A stretch of 52,687 nt of DNA. It comes from Salinisphaera orenii subsp. halophila YIM 95161. Lineage in GTDB: Bacteria; Pseudomonadota; Gammaproteobacteria; Nevskiales; Salinisphaeraceae. The stretch is taken from contig NZ_AYKF01000072.1 of NCBI RefSeq assembly GCF_003732545.1, positions 1 to 52,687 on the forward strand. Reading direction: 5' to 3'. The notes under the pieces were generated by a model, which was given only the letters and a program-made list of their open reading frames with translations, searched no databases and was not told the DNA's origin. Made by a program: the position numbers and the translations under genes. This document shows positions 16,607-26,959 of this stretch, one piece after another (positions within the stretch are counted from its first letter, which is position 1; each line of letters starts with the position of its first letter).

Positions 16607-17650
16607 CTACCGCCCCGCGGCGATGCGCTCGCGCGCAATCCGCAACGCCGTGGCCGCCGGCGTCTCGCCGTGTGCAGCGGCCTCGGCGAAGATCGTGTTG
16701 AGCGTGCTCTCGATCCCGGCGACACGAAAGCGGACTCGCTCGACGCTGTAGCCGTCCGGATCCAGCTCGTCGCTGACGTTGATCAGACCGCCCGCATTGA
16801 TGACGAAATCGGGCGCGTAGACGATGCCGCGCTCGGCCAGACGCCGGCCGTCGCTGTCGGTGGCGAGCTGATTGTTGGCGGCGCCGGCCACGATCGGGCA
16901 CGCAAGCGACGGTATGGTGTCGACGTTAAGCACGCCGCCGACACCGCAGGGAGCGAGGATGTCGACCGGCTCGCGCAGGATCGCCTCGTTGTCCACGATC
17001 GTGGCCCCCGCCGCGCTCGCCCGCTCGCAGGGCTCGGCGGCGATGTCGGAGGCGACAACGCTCGCGCCCGCCGCGAGCAGCCGTTCGATCACCGCGAGGC
17101 CGACGCTGCCGGCACCCTGCACCGCCACTCTCAGACCGTCGAACGCCGGCTCGCGTCCGGCCGCGCGCAATGCCGCGCGCATGCCCGCGATCACGCCGTC
17201 GGCCGTATACGGCGACGGATCGCCGGAACCGCCGGCCGTCAGACTCCGGCCGACCGCGTGCCGGGTCACCTCGTTGAGCAGCGCGATATCGGATTCGCCC
17301 ATGCCCATGTCCTCGGTGGCCACGTAGCGCCCGCCCAGGCTCTCCACCGTCCGCGCCAGCGCGTGCATGCCGGCGGTCCGATCCGCCGGAAACGGCGCCA
17401 TCACGACCGCCTTGGCGCCACCGCAGTGCAGCCCGGCACAGGCGGCCTTGTAGCTCATCGCCTCCGAGAGCCGCAGCACGTCGGCCAGCGCCGCCTCCTC
17501 GTCATCGTAGGCGCGGATGCGCACGCCGCCGACGCCGGGCCCGCGCGCCGTGGAGTGGACCGCCACGATCGCCCGCAGGCCGGTATCGGCATCGAAATAG
17601 TGGCAGACCTGCTCGTGGCCGGGCGCGGCCATGGACGCAAAAACGCTCAT
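16607..17650 (-). CDS. Leucine dehydrogenase-type (Glu/Leu/Phe/Val family) enzyme
   Basis: NAD-dependent oxidative deaminase of branched-chain or aromatic amino acids, cytoplasmic. The start at 17650 is preceded by GGAG; a frame to 17752 adds Cys/Arg-rich residues unlike the family. The 347 residues show the substrate loop TARGPGVGGVRIRAY and LSEAMSYKAACAGLHCGGAK with the two active-site lysines at 68 and 80. The segment EDMGMGESDIALLNEVT and the NAD-binding turn VQGAGSVGLAV are also present. Substrate preference (Leu, Val or Phe) cannot be told. The gene stands alone, convergent with the reductase gene and divergent from the TonB cluster. Confidence 0.87.
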   Translation of the reverse strand: MSVFASMAAPGHEQVCHYFDADTGLRAIVAVHSTARGPGVGGVRIRAYDDEEAALADVLRLSEAMSYKAACAGLHCGGAKAVVMAPFPADRTAGMHALARTVESLGGRYVATEDMGMGESDIALLNEVTRHAVGRSLTAGGSGDPSPYTADGVIAGMRAALRAAGREPAFDGLRVAVQGAGSVGLAVIERLLAAGASVVASDIAAEPCERASAAGATIVDNEAILREPVDILAPCGVGGVLNVDTIPSLACPIVAGAANNQLATDSDGRRLAERGIVYAPDFVINAGGLINVSDELDPDGYSVERVRFRVAGIESTLNTIFAEAAAHGETPAATALRIARERIAAGR

Positions 17651-17861
17651 TCGGAGACTCCAGCAACATTGTAGGGACCGACGCTCGGCGCGATTCTCGC
17701 CCCCGCACCGGACGCTGTCGACCGCAGAAAAGGCGCGGCGCTTGCGCGACATGGCAGGGGCCGCAATACTGTAGGCATAACTATAGAAAGAATTTCCAGC
17801 GACTCACGCCCGGCCGCGCCGGGCTGCGGGGGGCCGCGATGCCGCAGACACGGGACACACT

Positions 17862-18410
17862 ATGCTGACACGCGCAACGGTCGCGGCGCTCGGACTGTTT
17901 CTGGCCGCAAGCGCCATGGCCCAGACCGACAGCGATTCGAGTCCGGACCAGGATGCGCGTGCCGCCGCGGCGTCCGACCCCACCTCGATGTCGCGGGACA
18001 GCGACGAGGCGTCACCGCCGGACGATGAGCCGAGCGGCGGCGTCCGCGCGGCGCGGTCGGCGGGCGGCATCGAGGTCGAGCTCAACAAGCTCGAGCCGGT
18101 CGATGGCGCCTGTCGCGCCTACCTCGTGACGCAGAACCTCACGGAGTCGCGTTTCGAAAGCGTGTCGCTGGATGTCGTCATGTTCGACAACGACGGCATT
18201 GTCGCTCGCCGGTTGGCCGTTCAGATCGCGCCGATGCCGCCGACCAAGACCGGCCTCAAGGTCTTCGACATTCAGGACCTGGCCTGCGACGACATCGGTC
18301 AGCTGCTGCTCAACAACGTGATCGAGTGCCGCACCGATACCGGCGGCCGCGACGACTGCCTGTCGTTGCTGTCGGTGTCGCAGCGGGGCTCGGTCCCCTT
18401 CATCAAGTAG
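17862..18410 (+). CDS. Secreted protein of unknown function, first gene of TonB cluster
   Basis: I do not recognise a named domain. The 182-residue product has a cleavable signal (LGLFLAASAMAQ), then an acidic Ser/Asp-rich linker to about residue 60. A compact C-terminal domain follows, with cysteines in GACRAYLV, DLACDDI, NVIECRT and DDCLSLL, perhaps two disulfides. The domain looks like an all-beta periplasmic fold. The gene is followed 75 bases later by exbB and then exbD, exbD and tonB on the same strand. It is therefore probably an accessory of this TonB system rather than an unrelated protein. A weak promoter (TTGCGC, 17 bases, AATACT at 17742-17770) and an AT-rich patch around 17776-17796 lie upstream. 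Confidence 0.7.
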   Translation: MLTRATVAALGLFLAASAMAQTDSDSSPDQDARAAAASDPTSMSRDSDEASPPDDEPSGGVRAARSAGGIEVELNKLEPVDGACRAYLVTQNLTESRFESVSLDVVMFDNDGIVARRLAVQIAPMPPTKTGLKVFDIQDLACDDIGQLLLNNVIECRTDTGGRDDCLSLLSVSQRGSVPFIK

Positions 18411-18485
18411 GCCCGTCATGTCGCGCCCGCCGATTCCCCCAGGCCCGCACCATGCGACCGAGTCCACGTCGCCGGGATCGCCGCG

Positions 18486-19202
18486 ATGAGCGGCCTACTG
18501 GAAACGCTCGGCGGGCTGTTCTCGGGCCTCAACCGCACGCTGGCGCTCGGCGGCCCGGTGGTGCTCATCCTGATCGCCATGTCGATCCTGGCGCTGACGA
18601 TCGTGGTGGCCAAGCTGCTGCAGTTTCGCCGCGTGCGCATCAACGATCGGCGCACCGCGCGCAGCGCGCTCGGCGTCTATCGCTCCGGCAATGCGGCCGG
18701 CGCCGTAACCATGGCGCGACGCTCGCCCAACCCCGCGGCCCGCGTACTGGCCCGCGCGATTCAACTGCGCAGCCGCCAGAACGCACCGGAACCGATACTG
18801 CGCGAGGAGATCCTCCAGTACGGCGGCGACATGCTCGAGTCGCTGCGCAGCCATCTGCGCCCGCTCGAGGTCATCGCCGCGCTCGCGCCCCTGCTCGGCC
18901 TGTTCGGCACCGTGCTCGGCATGATCGAGGCGTTTCGCGATCTGGAGACCGCCGGCAGCCAGGTGAACCCGGCTTTGCTGTCGGGCGGCATCTGGCAGGC
19001 CCTGCTGACCACCGCGGTCGGTCTGGCGGTCGCCATGCCCGTCATCGTCGCCCTGAACTGGCTGGAGCGCACCATCGACCGCGCTGCGCACGAAATGGAC
19101 AGCGTGGTCACTCGCGTATTCACGGTCGATCTCTCGCGCTCGCCGAGCGCGGCGCTGGGCAACGATGACGACGAGTCGGACCACAGCACCCCGTTCATTT
19201 AG
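18486..19202 (+). CDS. exbB: ExbB/TolQ-type proton channel subunit
   Basis: Inner-membrane stator subunit that couples the proton gradient to TonB. Its 238 residues have three hydrophobic segments: about 20-42, the long helix around ALAPLLGLFGTVLGMIEAF, and GIWQALLTTAVGLAVAMPVI. These last two form the conserved ExbB/MotA pore region. The ATG at 18486 opens a run of overlapping genes: exbD starts 38 bases before this stop, so translation is coupled. With exbD, a second exbD and tonB downstream it forms a self-contained TonB energy unit. TolQ is unlikely because no tolA, tolB or pal is present. Confidence 0.9.
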   Translation: MSGLLETLGGLFSGLNRTLALGGPVVLILIAMSILALTIVVAKLLQFRRVRINDRRTARSALGVYRSGNAAGAVTMARRSPNPAARVLARAIQLRSRQNAPEPILREEILQYGGDMLESLRSHLRPLEVIAALAPLLGLFGTVLGMIEAFRDLETAGSQVNPALLSGGIWQALLTTAVGLAVAMPVIVALNWLERTIDRAAHEMDSVVTRVFTVDLSRSPSAALGNDDDESDHSTPFI

Positions 19203-19614
19203 CGACCACGGCAGCGCCCGCCGGCGCCGCTCGCTCGTCAGCCTGACGCCACTGATTGATGTGGTGTTCATCCTGCTGCTGTTCTTCATGCTGGCTTCGA
19301 GCTTTGTCGACCTGCGCTCGATCACACTCGATACGCCCGCCGCGGGCGGGGGCGCACCGTCGATCGAGGGCGCGCTGCTGATCGAGGTGCGCGTCGACGG
19401 CGTGCGTTTTGCCGGTCGCTATCTCTCGCTCGACGACCTCGCGGCACGCATCCGCGGCCAGCTCGCCCGTCAGCCCGACCGGCGTGTTCTGGTCCAGCCG
19501 GCGGCCGGGGTGGATCTGCAGGCCACGGTGCGGGTTCTGGATCGGCTGTCGAACGCGGGGGTCCGCAACCTCTCGCTGATGGACCAGGGCGCGAGCGGCG
19601 GCGGCGGAGGCTGA
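19165..19614 (+). CDS. exbD: ExbD-type proton-relay subunit (first copy)
   Basis: Single-pass inner-membrane protein of 149 residues with a basic N-terminus, a membrane helix SLTPLIDVVFILLLFFMLAS and a periplasmic domain. Asp32 in LIDVVF is the conserved membrane aspartate that carries protons in ExbD/TolR. The start lies 38 bases inside exbB; no better ATG or GTG with a ribosome site occurs closer to the helix. The Gly-rich C-terminus (ASGGGGG) ends three bases before the second exbD. Confidence 0.88.
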   Translation: MTTSRTTAPRSFSDHGSARRRRSLVSLTPLIDVVFILLLFFMLASSFVDLRSITLDTPAAGGGAPSIEGALLIEVRVDGVRFAGRYLSLDDLAARIRGQLARQPDRRVLVQPAAGVDLQATVRVLDRLSNAGVRNLSLMDQGASGGGGG

Positions 19615-19617
19615 TCC

Positions 19618-20025
19618 ATGCACTTTCCCCGCAACCGCCGCCGGGCCAGCAACGACGAAGCGATCCTGCCGCTGACCAACGTCGTGTTCCTGCTGCTCAT
19701 CTTCTTCATGCTGGCCGGCCGGCTGGTCACACCCGAGCCGTTCGACATCGATCCGCCAGCCTCCCAGAGCGAGACGAACGCGCGCGCGGACGGCCTGGAG
19801 ATTCAACTGGCCGCCGACGGCCGCCTCGCCCTCGACGGCGAGACGGTCACCCTCGACGCCCTGGTGGAGGCCGTGCGCGCCAGACTCGAGGCGCGGCCCG
19901 GGATGCCGATTCGTCTGCGTGCCGACGGCGCCGGCGATGCGACACGCGTCGTGGCGATCATGCGCCGTCTGCATGACGCGGGGGCGGAGCGACTGCGCCT
20001 GATCACGGTTGCACCGCAGCGCTGA
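19618..20025 (+). CDS. ExbD-like subunit lacking the membrane aspartate (second copy)
   Basis: A second ExbD homologue, 135 residues: short basic N-terminus, one membrane helix and a periplasmic domain. Alignment with the first copy puts Asn21 (codon AAC, 19678-19680) exactly where the proton-carrying Asp stands: LPLTNVVFLLLIFFML against LTPLIDVVFILLLFFML. This subunit alone should not relay protons. It may pair with the first copy in a heterodimer and serve a structural or gating role. It starts three bases after the first exbD and overlaps the tonB start by one base (TGATG). I have seen Asn-type ExbD copies in similar operons, so this is probably a conserved variant, not a decayed gene. Confidence 0.85.
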   Translation: MHFPRNRRRASNDEAILPLTNVVFLLLIFFMLAGRLVTPEPFDIDPPASQSETNARADGLEIQLAADGRLALDGETVTLDALVEAVRARLEARPGMPIRLRADGAGDATRVVAIMRRLHDAGAERLRLITVAPQR

Positions 20026-20870
20026 TGGGCATCTCCTCCCGGCAATGGCTGCTCGCGATCGCGGCCGCCGTGGTCGCGCATCTGCTCCTGCTGGCCGGAC
20101 TCTGGCTCGGCGACACGGCCAACGACAGGCCTGCCGAGACGCCGCGGGGCGTGATGGTGTCGCTCGAGGAGCTTGACGCCGGTCCGCCTCCGGCACCGAC
20201 GACGCCCAGCCAGCCAGTCGAGGCGCCCGAGCCGGCCAGTGCCGCGGCTCCCGCTCCTGCACCGTCGGCTGCGGAGGTGCCGGCCGTCGAGGACAGCGCG
20301 CCGACGCCGGCGCCCGCGGCCGAAGCCCAGCCGGCGCCCGTGCTGGCGGACGCGATCGAACCCGCGCAATCGCAGGGCCCGGCCATCGCCGAGGCGGCGG
20401 AGATCGCCCCGGCGACCGCCGCGGAACCGTCACAGGCGGCACCGGTCGAGATCGGCCCCGGCGACAGCCTCGAATCCGTGTCTCCGAGCGAGCGCGTGAC
20501 CGCGCATACGCCGGAGCTGGATACGCCGGCGGCGCGAACGGACGAAACACCCGGCAACGGAGCCGGCGGGACGAGCGACCAGGCGACGGACGACTATATC
20601 GTGCGGCTGCGCGCCTGGCTGTCGCGCCACAAGCAGTATCCACAACAGGCGCGCAACGACGACATCGAGGGGACGGTACGGCTCTATATCGTCGTGGACC
20701 AGGATGGCCAGGTGATCAGCCACCACATCGAGCGCAGTTCGGGTTCAGCCGTGCTCGACGCCGCCGCAGAGCAGATGCTGCGTCAGGCCCAGCCGTTGCC
20801 GAGCATGCCGCAGCGCATGCGGCGCAACCGGCTCGAGCTGATCGTGCCGGTGGTATTCTCATTGCGCTAG
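20025..20870 (+). CDS. tonB: TonB-type energy transducer
   Basis: Transmits energy from the ExbB-ExbD complex to outer-membrane receptors. The 281 residues show an N-terminal membrane anchor (WLLAIAAAVVAHLLLLAGLW; the SxxxH of classical TonB is represented by the His in this helix) and a long Pro/Ala/Glu-rich spacer (about 50-180). The TonB C-terminal domain follows, with YPQQARNDDIEGTVRLYIVV and RSSGSAVLDAAAEQMLR. It ends in NRLELIVPVVFSLR. The start overlaps the previous stop (TGATG). No receptor gene is nearby, so the receptors served, perhaps siderophore, heme or vitamin B12, are unknown. Confidence 0.88.
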   Translation: MGISSRQWLLAIAAAVVAHLLLLAGLWLGDTANDRPAETPRGVMVSLEELDAGPPPAPTTPSQPVEAPEPASAAAPAPAPSAAEVPAVEDSAPTPAPAAEAQPAPVLADAIEPAQSQGPAIAEAAEIAPATAAEPSQAAPVEIGPGDSLESVSPSERVTAHTPELDTPAARTDETPGNGAGGTSDQATDDYIVRLRAWLSRHKQYPQQARNDDIEGTVRLYIVVDQDGQVISHHIERSSGSAVLDAAAEQMLRQAQPLPSMPQRMRRNRLELIVPVVFSLR

Positions 20871-21058
20871 CCGGATGGCCGGGCGCGACGCGACCTGTTT
20901 GTCCGGGCACAGAACTGCCGGCGCAAGCGGTTCCGGTGTACAAGGTCCCTTCCGCGAGCGGCCGACACGGGCAAGGGTGCATCACCCGTGCGGCGCGGAC
21001 TATTCGAACGAATCGCCCCGACGCGCGCTGACACGGCCCGGCGACGCGACGTCGCGGC

Positions 21059-21997
21059 CTACCAGGCGACCAGCTCCACGCGGCGATTCTTGGCCTGCCC
21101 TATATCGCTTTCGTTACTCGCCCGCGGCGCGGTGTAGCCCACGCCCCACGGCTTGAGCCGATCCGGATCGACCCCGTAGCGGGCGGTCAAGGCCTCCACG
21201 ACCGCCTCGGCCCGCCGCTTGGACAGATCGATGTTGTAATCGAAACCGCCGCGGCTGTCGGTGTGGCCGACCACGAGCAGACGCCGATCCGGCTGTTCCG
21301 CCATGAGTTTGGCGATCTCGCCGAGCGTGGACTGAGACTCGGACTTGATCTGCGCACTGTCGGTATTGAAGAAGATGCCGTAGAGCGCCACCCGGCCCTT
21401 GGTGTCCAACTCATCGGCCATCTCGGCGGCGTTGACCGAGATGGCGCCGATCTCACGGGCCTGCACCTGCAGCGTATCCAGCTGAACGGCGACGACGCCG
21501 TTGCCGATCGGCGTCACCTGGACGGCCGCATAGACGTCGCCGCCACCGGCTGAGCGCCGGACCGCGCGATAGTACGACCCGCTACGGCGAGAAAAGAGAT
21601 CGGCGGCGGCGCGGGCGCCCGGCGAGGCGCGCTCGAACATCGGCCCGCAGGCCTCGGCTTCGCACGCGTAGAGCGTGTCGAAACCGGCGCGGGCGAGACG
21701 CGTCGCGTAGCCCTCGGCGATCGATTCCGCATCCGCGGCCTCGGCCAGCCGATAGGTACGGCGCGCGAGCGCGCCCTCGACCGTGCGTGTCGCCGATATA
21801 TTGCCCTGAATACCGCCGCGTTGAACGATACGATCGGTGATCAACGGGTAGGTGGCGAACGCTTCCCGGGACTCGCCCACGATTTCGGCGCCCTCGGGCG
21901 GCGAGACGGCCGGCGCCACGTTCTGTGCAACGGCGGCCGGCGCCGCCATCAGCAACAGCAAAGACAGAAACCAACCGAGTCGGACAACGCATCGCAT
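21059..21997 (-). CDS. OmpA-family protein with N-terminal DUF4892-like region
   Basis: Outer-envelope protein that should bind peptidoglycan through its C-terminal OmpA domain. The 312 residues start with a signal peptide ending in AAVAQ. A middle region (REAFATYPLITDRIVQ, then TYRLAEAADAESIAEGY and two cysteines) resembles the DUF4892 part of similar Pseudomonas proteins. The OmpA/MotB motif spans about 200-312, with FFNTDSAQIKSES, LVVGHTDSRGG, LSKRRAEAVVEAL and KNRRVELVAW, including the Asp and Arg that hold meso-diaminopimelate. It has no beta-barrel. It converges with the TonB operon and stands alone, 126 bases beyond fadA on the same strand. Confidence 0.82.
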   Translation of the reverse strand: MRCVVRLGWFLSLLLLMAAPAAVAQNVAPAVSPPEGAEIVGESREAFATYPLITDRIVQRGGIQGNISATRTVEGALARRTYRLAEAADAESIAEGYATRLARAGFDTLYACEAEACGPMFERASPGARAAADLFSRRSGSYYRAVRRSAGGGDVYAAVQVTPIGNGVVAVQLDTLQVQAREIGAISVNAAEMADELDTKGRVALYGIFFNTDSAQIKSESQSTLGEIAKLMAEQPDRRLLVVGHTDSRGGFDYNIDLSKRRAEAVVEALTARYGVDPDRLKPWGVGYTAPRASNESDIGQAKNRRVELVAW

Positions 21998-22071
21998 GCC
22001 GCGATAGTAACCGCGTCACCGCCTGCTGTCAGCGTTTACCGCGGGCAATCGATTGTCCCGCAAGACAAAGC

Positions 22072-22094
22072 GGGGCCGGCGACAGGCCGGCCCC
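22072..22094 (-). terminator. fadBA terminator
   Basis: GGGGCCGGC (22072-22080) and GCCGGCCCC (22086-22094) form a 9-bp stem with a 5-base loop, 30 bases after the fadA stop on the minus strand. The following minus-strand sequence (GCTTTGTCTTG) is T-rich but not a pure run. Confidence 0.65.
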
Positions 22095-22123
22095 GGAACG
22101 ACTCGCGAGCGAGCGGCGAGCGC

Positions 22124-25537
<3,414 letters not shown>

Positions 25538-25600
25538 GGACGAACTCCACTGACATTGAATGATGCGCCCGGCCACGACGGCCGGGGCAGTAAACTCGGC

Positions 25601-25624
25601 GCACAGTACGGTAGCGTACTGTGC
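25601..25624. promoter_or_regulatory. Perfect palindrome, candidate fadBA operator
   Basis: GCACAGTACG (25601-25610), GTAG, then CGTACTGTGC (25615-25624): a 10-bp perfect inverted repeat. It lies upstream of fadB and 6 bases beyond a TTTACT that could act as -10 on the minus strand (25594-25589). There is no T-run, so a terminator is unlikely. It does not fit the PsrA site I know (GAAAC-N4-GTTTC) or LexA. A TetR- or GntR-type acyl-CoA-responsive repressor is the best guess. Confidence 0.6.
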
Positions 25625-25718
25625 AGGCCCGAACAACGCGGCAAAGGCCCGCGGCACGGGCGCTCGGCGAAAATGATGCAGCGCAGCGCGCGAAGGCCGT
25701 TTTCACACACACCGTGTT

Positions 25719-25747
25719 TTGACAGCCCTCGGCGTGCATGGTTTTCT
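25719..25747 (+). promoter_or_regulatory. Sigma-70-type promoter of the phasin-like gene
   Basis: Perfect -35 TTGACA (25719-25724), 17-base spacer, weak -10 TTTTCT (25742-25747), 32 bases before the ATG at 25779. Confidence 0.45.
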
Positions 25748-25778
25748 AACCCCACTGTTTCCGCACCGCGTGAATCCC

Positions 25779-26858
25779 ATGACGAAATCGGACAATCGCA
25801 TCACCCGGATCCGCAAGGACATCGACAAGCTCCGCCGCAATTACACCGGCGCCTTCGCGTCCGCCAACCGCGCGGTGTACGACGGCATCGAACAGCTCGC
25901 CGAGCACGAACTCGCCGCCATACGAACGCACTATGAAGAAGCGCTCGAGAATCTCAAGCAGCTGCGCCGGGGCGGCTCGCCGCGCGATCTCGCGGCCAGC
26001 CAGCTCGAACTGCTGCAGCAGACGGTCGACCGCATCCTCGACAACGCCCGCGAGAGCCTGACGATCCTCGATCAGACCCGGCGCCAGATCAGCGTCGAGA
26101 TCCGGCAGAACCTGGACGGCAGCGAGGCCGCGATGACGGATGCGGGCGAACAGACCGAGGCCGCGGCGCGCACCGCGGCCGGCAAGGCCCGCGACGAGGC
26201 CGAGCGCCGGGCCGGGGACGTCGAAGCCGAGACCCGGGCGGCCACACGCGAGGCACGCGACCGGGCCAAGGACGTCGCCGCGGAAACGGCCGACACGGTT
26301 GCGGCCGCGGCCGACACCACCGCCCGCAAGGCCGAGGCGGCCTCCCCACGCCCGGCCTCGTCGACCTCCACGACCGCCAAACGCCGCAGCACGTCGGGCC
26401 GCAGTTCGGGGAGCACTTCGAAACAGTCGAAGGCGAGCGGCTCGAAGGCGAGCGGCTCGAAGTCGGCCGGAAAGAGCGGCGGCGGGACGGGCGGTGGCAA
26501 GACCGCCAGTACGGCCAGGTCCAAGAGCTCGACCCGGACGAAACGAGCGAGCAGCGCCAAGAAGTCGGCGACGAACGGCCGTTCGACCGCCAAGTCGAGC
26601 ACGACAGGCAAGTCCGGCGGCACGACGAAGTCGACGACCAATCGCGCGGCCTCTGCCAGCAGCGGAGGCGCCAAGAAGACGTCGGGCACGAAGAAATCCG
26701 GGTCGGGCAGCTCGACAGGCCGATCCGGGACCAAGGCGTCTTCTTCGGGCAGCGGCAGGTCCGGCGGCTCGAGCGCCGGCAAGCGCAGGGGCTCGGGGAC
26801 GTCGGAAACCTCGTCCGCGCGCGGATCGGGCAAGACCGGCAGCGACTCGGATAGCTGA
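25779..26858 (+). CDS. PhaF-like phasin with long basic histone-like tail
   Basis: I read the first 120 residues as a phasin-type helical domain (YTGAFASANRAVYDGIEQL, EALENLKQLRRGGSPRDLAA, ELLQQTVDRILDNARESLTI), the kind that coats polyhydroxyalkanoate granules. A helical Ala/Glu/Arg stretch follows (about 125-200). The rest, to residue 359, is low-complexity Ser, Thr, Lys, Gly and Ala with many SKSS, KASGS and TKSS units. This architecture resembles Pseudomonas PhaF and AlgP, whose basic tails bind DNA, but here the tail is Ser/Gly-rich rather than built from AAKP repeats. The ATG at 25779 is the first after the promoter; an in-frame TTG at 25719 is the -35 box itself. It diverges from fadBA, which links it to fatty-acid-derived storage polymer. 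No PHA synthase gene is in the window. Confidence 0.65.
   Translation: MTKSDNRITRIRKDIDKLRRNYTGAFASANRAVYDGIEQLAEHELAAIRTHYEEALENLKQLRRGGSPRDLAASQLELLQQTVDRILDNARESLTILDQTRRQISVEIRQNLDGSEAAMTDAGEQTEAAARTAAGKARDEAERRAGDVEAETRAATREARDRAKDVAAETADTVAAAADTTARKAEAASPRPASSTSTTAKRRSTSGRSSGSTSKQSKASGSKASGSKSAGKSGGGTGGGKTASTARSKSSTRTKRASSAKKSATNGRSTAKSSTTGKSGGTTKSTTNRAASASSGGAKKTSGTKKSGSGSSTGRSGTKASSSGSGRSGGSSAGKRRGSGTSETSSARGSGKTGSDSDS
26427..26461 (+). repeat. Tandem 15-base repeat inside the phasin-like gene
   Basis: TCGAAGGCGAGCGGC occurs twice in tandem (26427-26441, 26442-26456) and a third copy begins (TCGAA), encoding SKASG SKASG SK. Such units can expand or contract by slippage without breaking the frame. 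Confidence 0.7.
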
Positions 26859-26877
26859 ATAGGCTATCCTGTGCCCC

Positions 26878-26903
26878 AGCCGCTCGGGAACGGGCGGCTT
26901 TTT
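26878..26903 (+). terminator. Terminator after the phasin-like gene
   Basis: AGCCGCTC (26878-26885) pairs with GGGCGGCT (26892-26899) around GGGAAC (one G-U), followed by a T-run to 26903. It lies 20 bases after the stop. Confidence 0.85.
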
Positions 26904-26959
26904 CGTTGGTGCAGCGCGGGTCCGAGGGCCGGCGCGTCGGTTTCTCGTTTCGAACCTGC

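Noticed and set aside
17742-17861. Fur box before the TonB cluster
   Set aside because: The AT-rich patch does not match the 19-base GATAAT-type pattern well enough, even allowing several mismatches.
18486-20870. tolQ-tolR-tolA set
   Set aside because: No tolB, pal or ybgC follows, there are two ExbD-type proteins, and the last gene has a TonB rather than TolA C-terminal domain.
25601-25624. LexA or FadR site reading of the fadB palindrome
   Set aside because: The half-sites read ACAG...CTGT, the reverse of the LexA pattern CTGT...ACAG, and lack the FadR or PsrA core. I leave the regulator unnamed.
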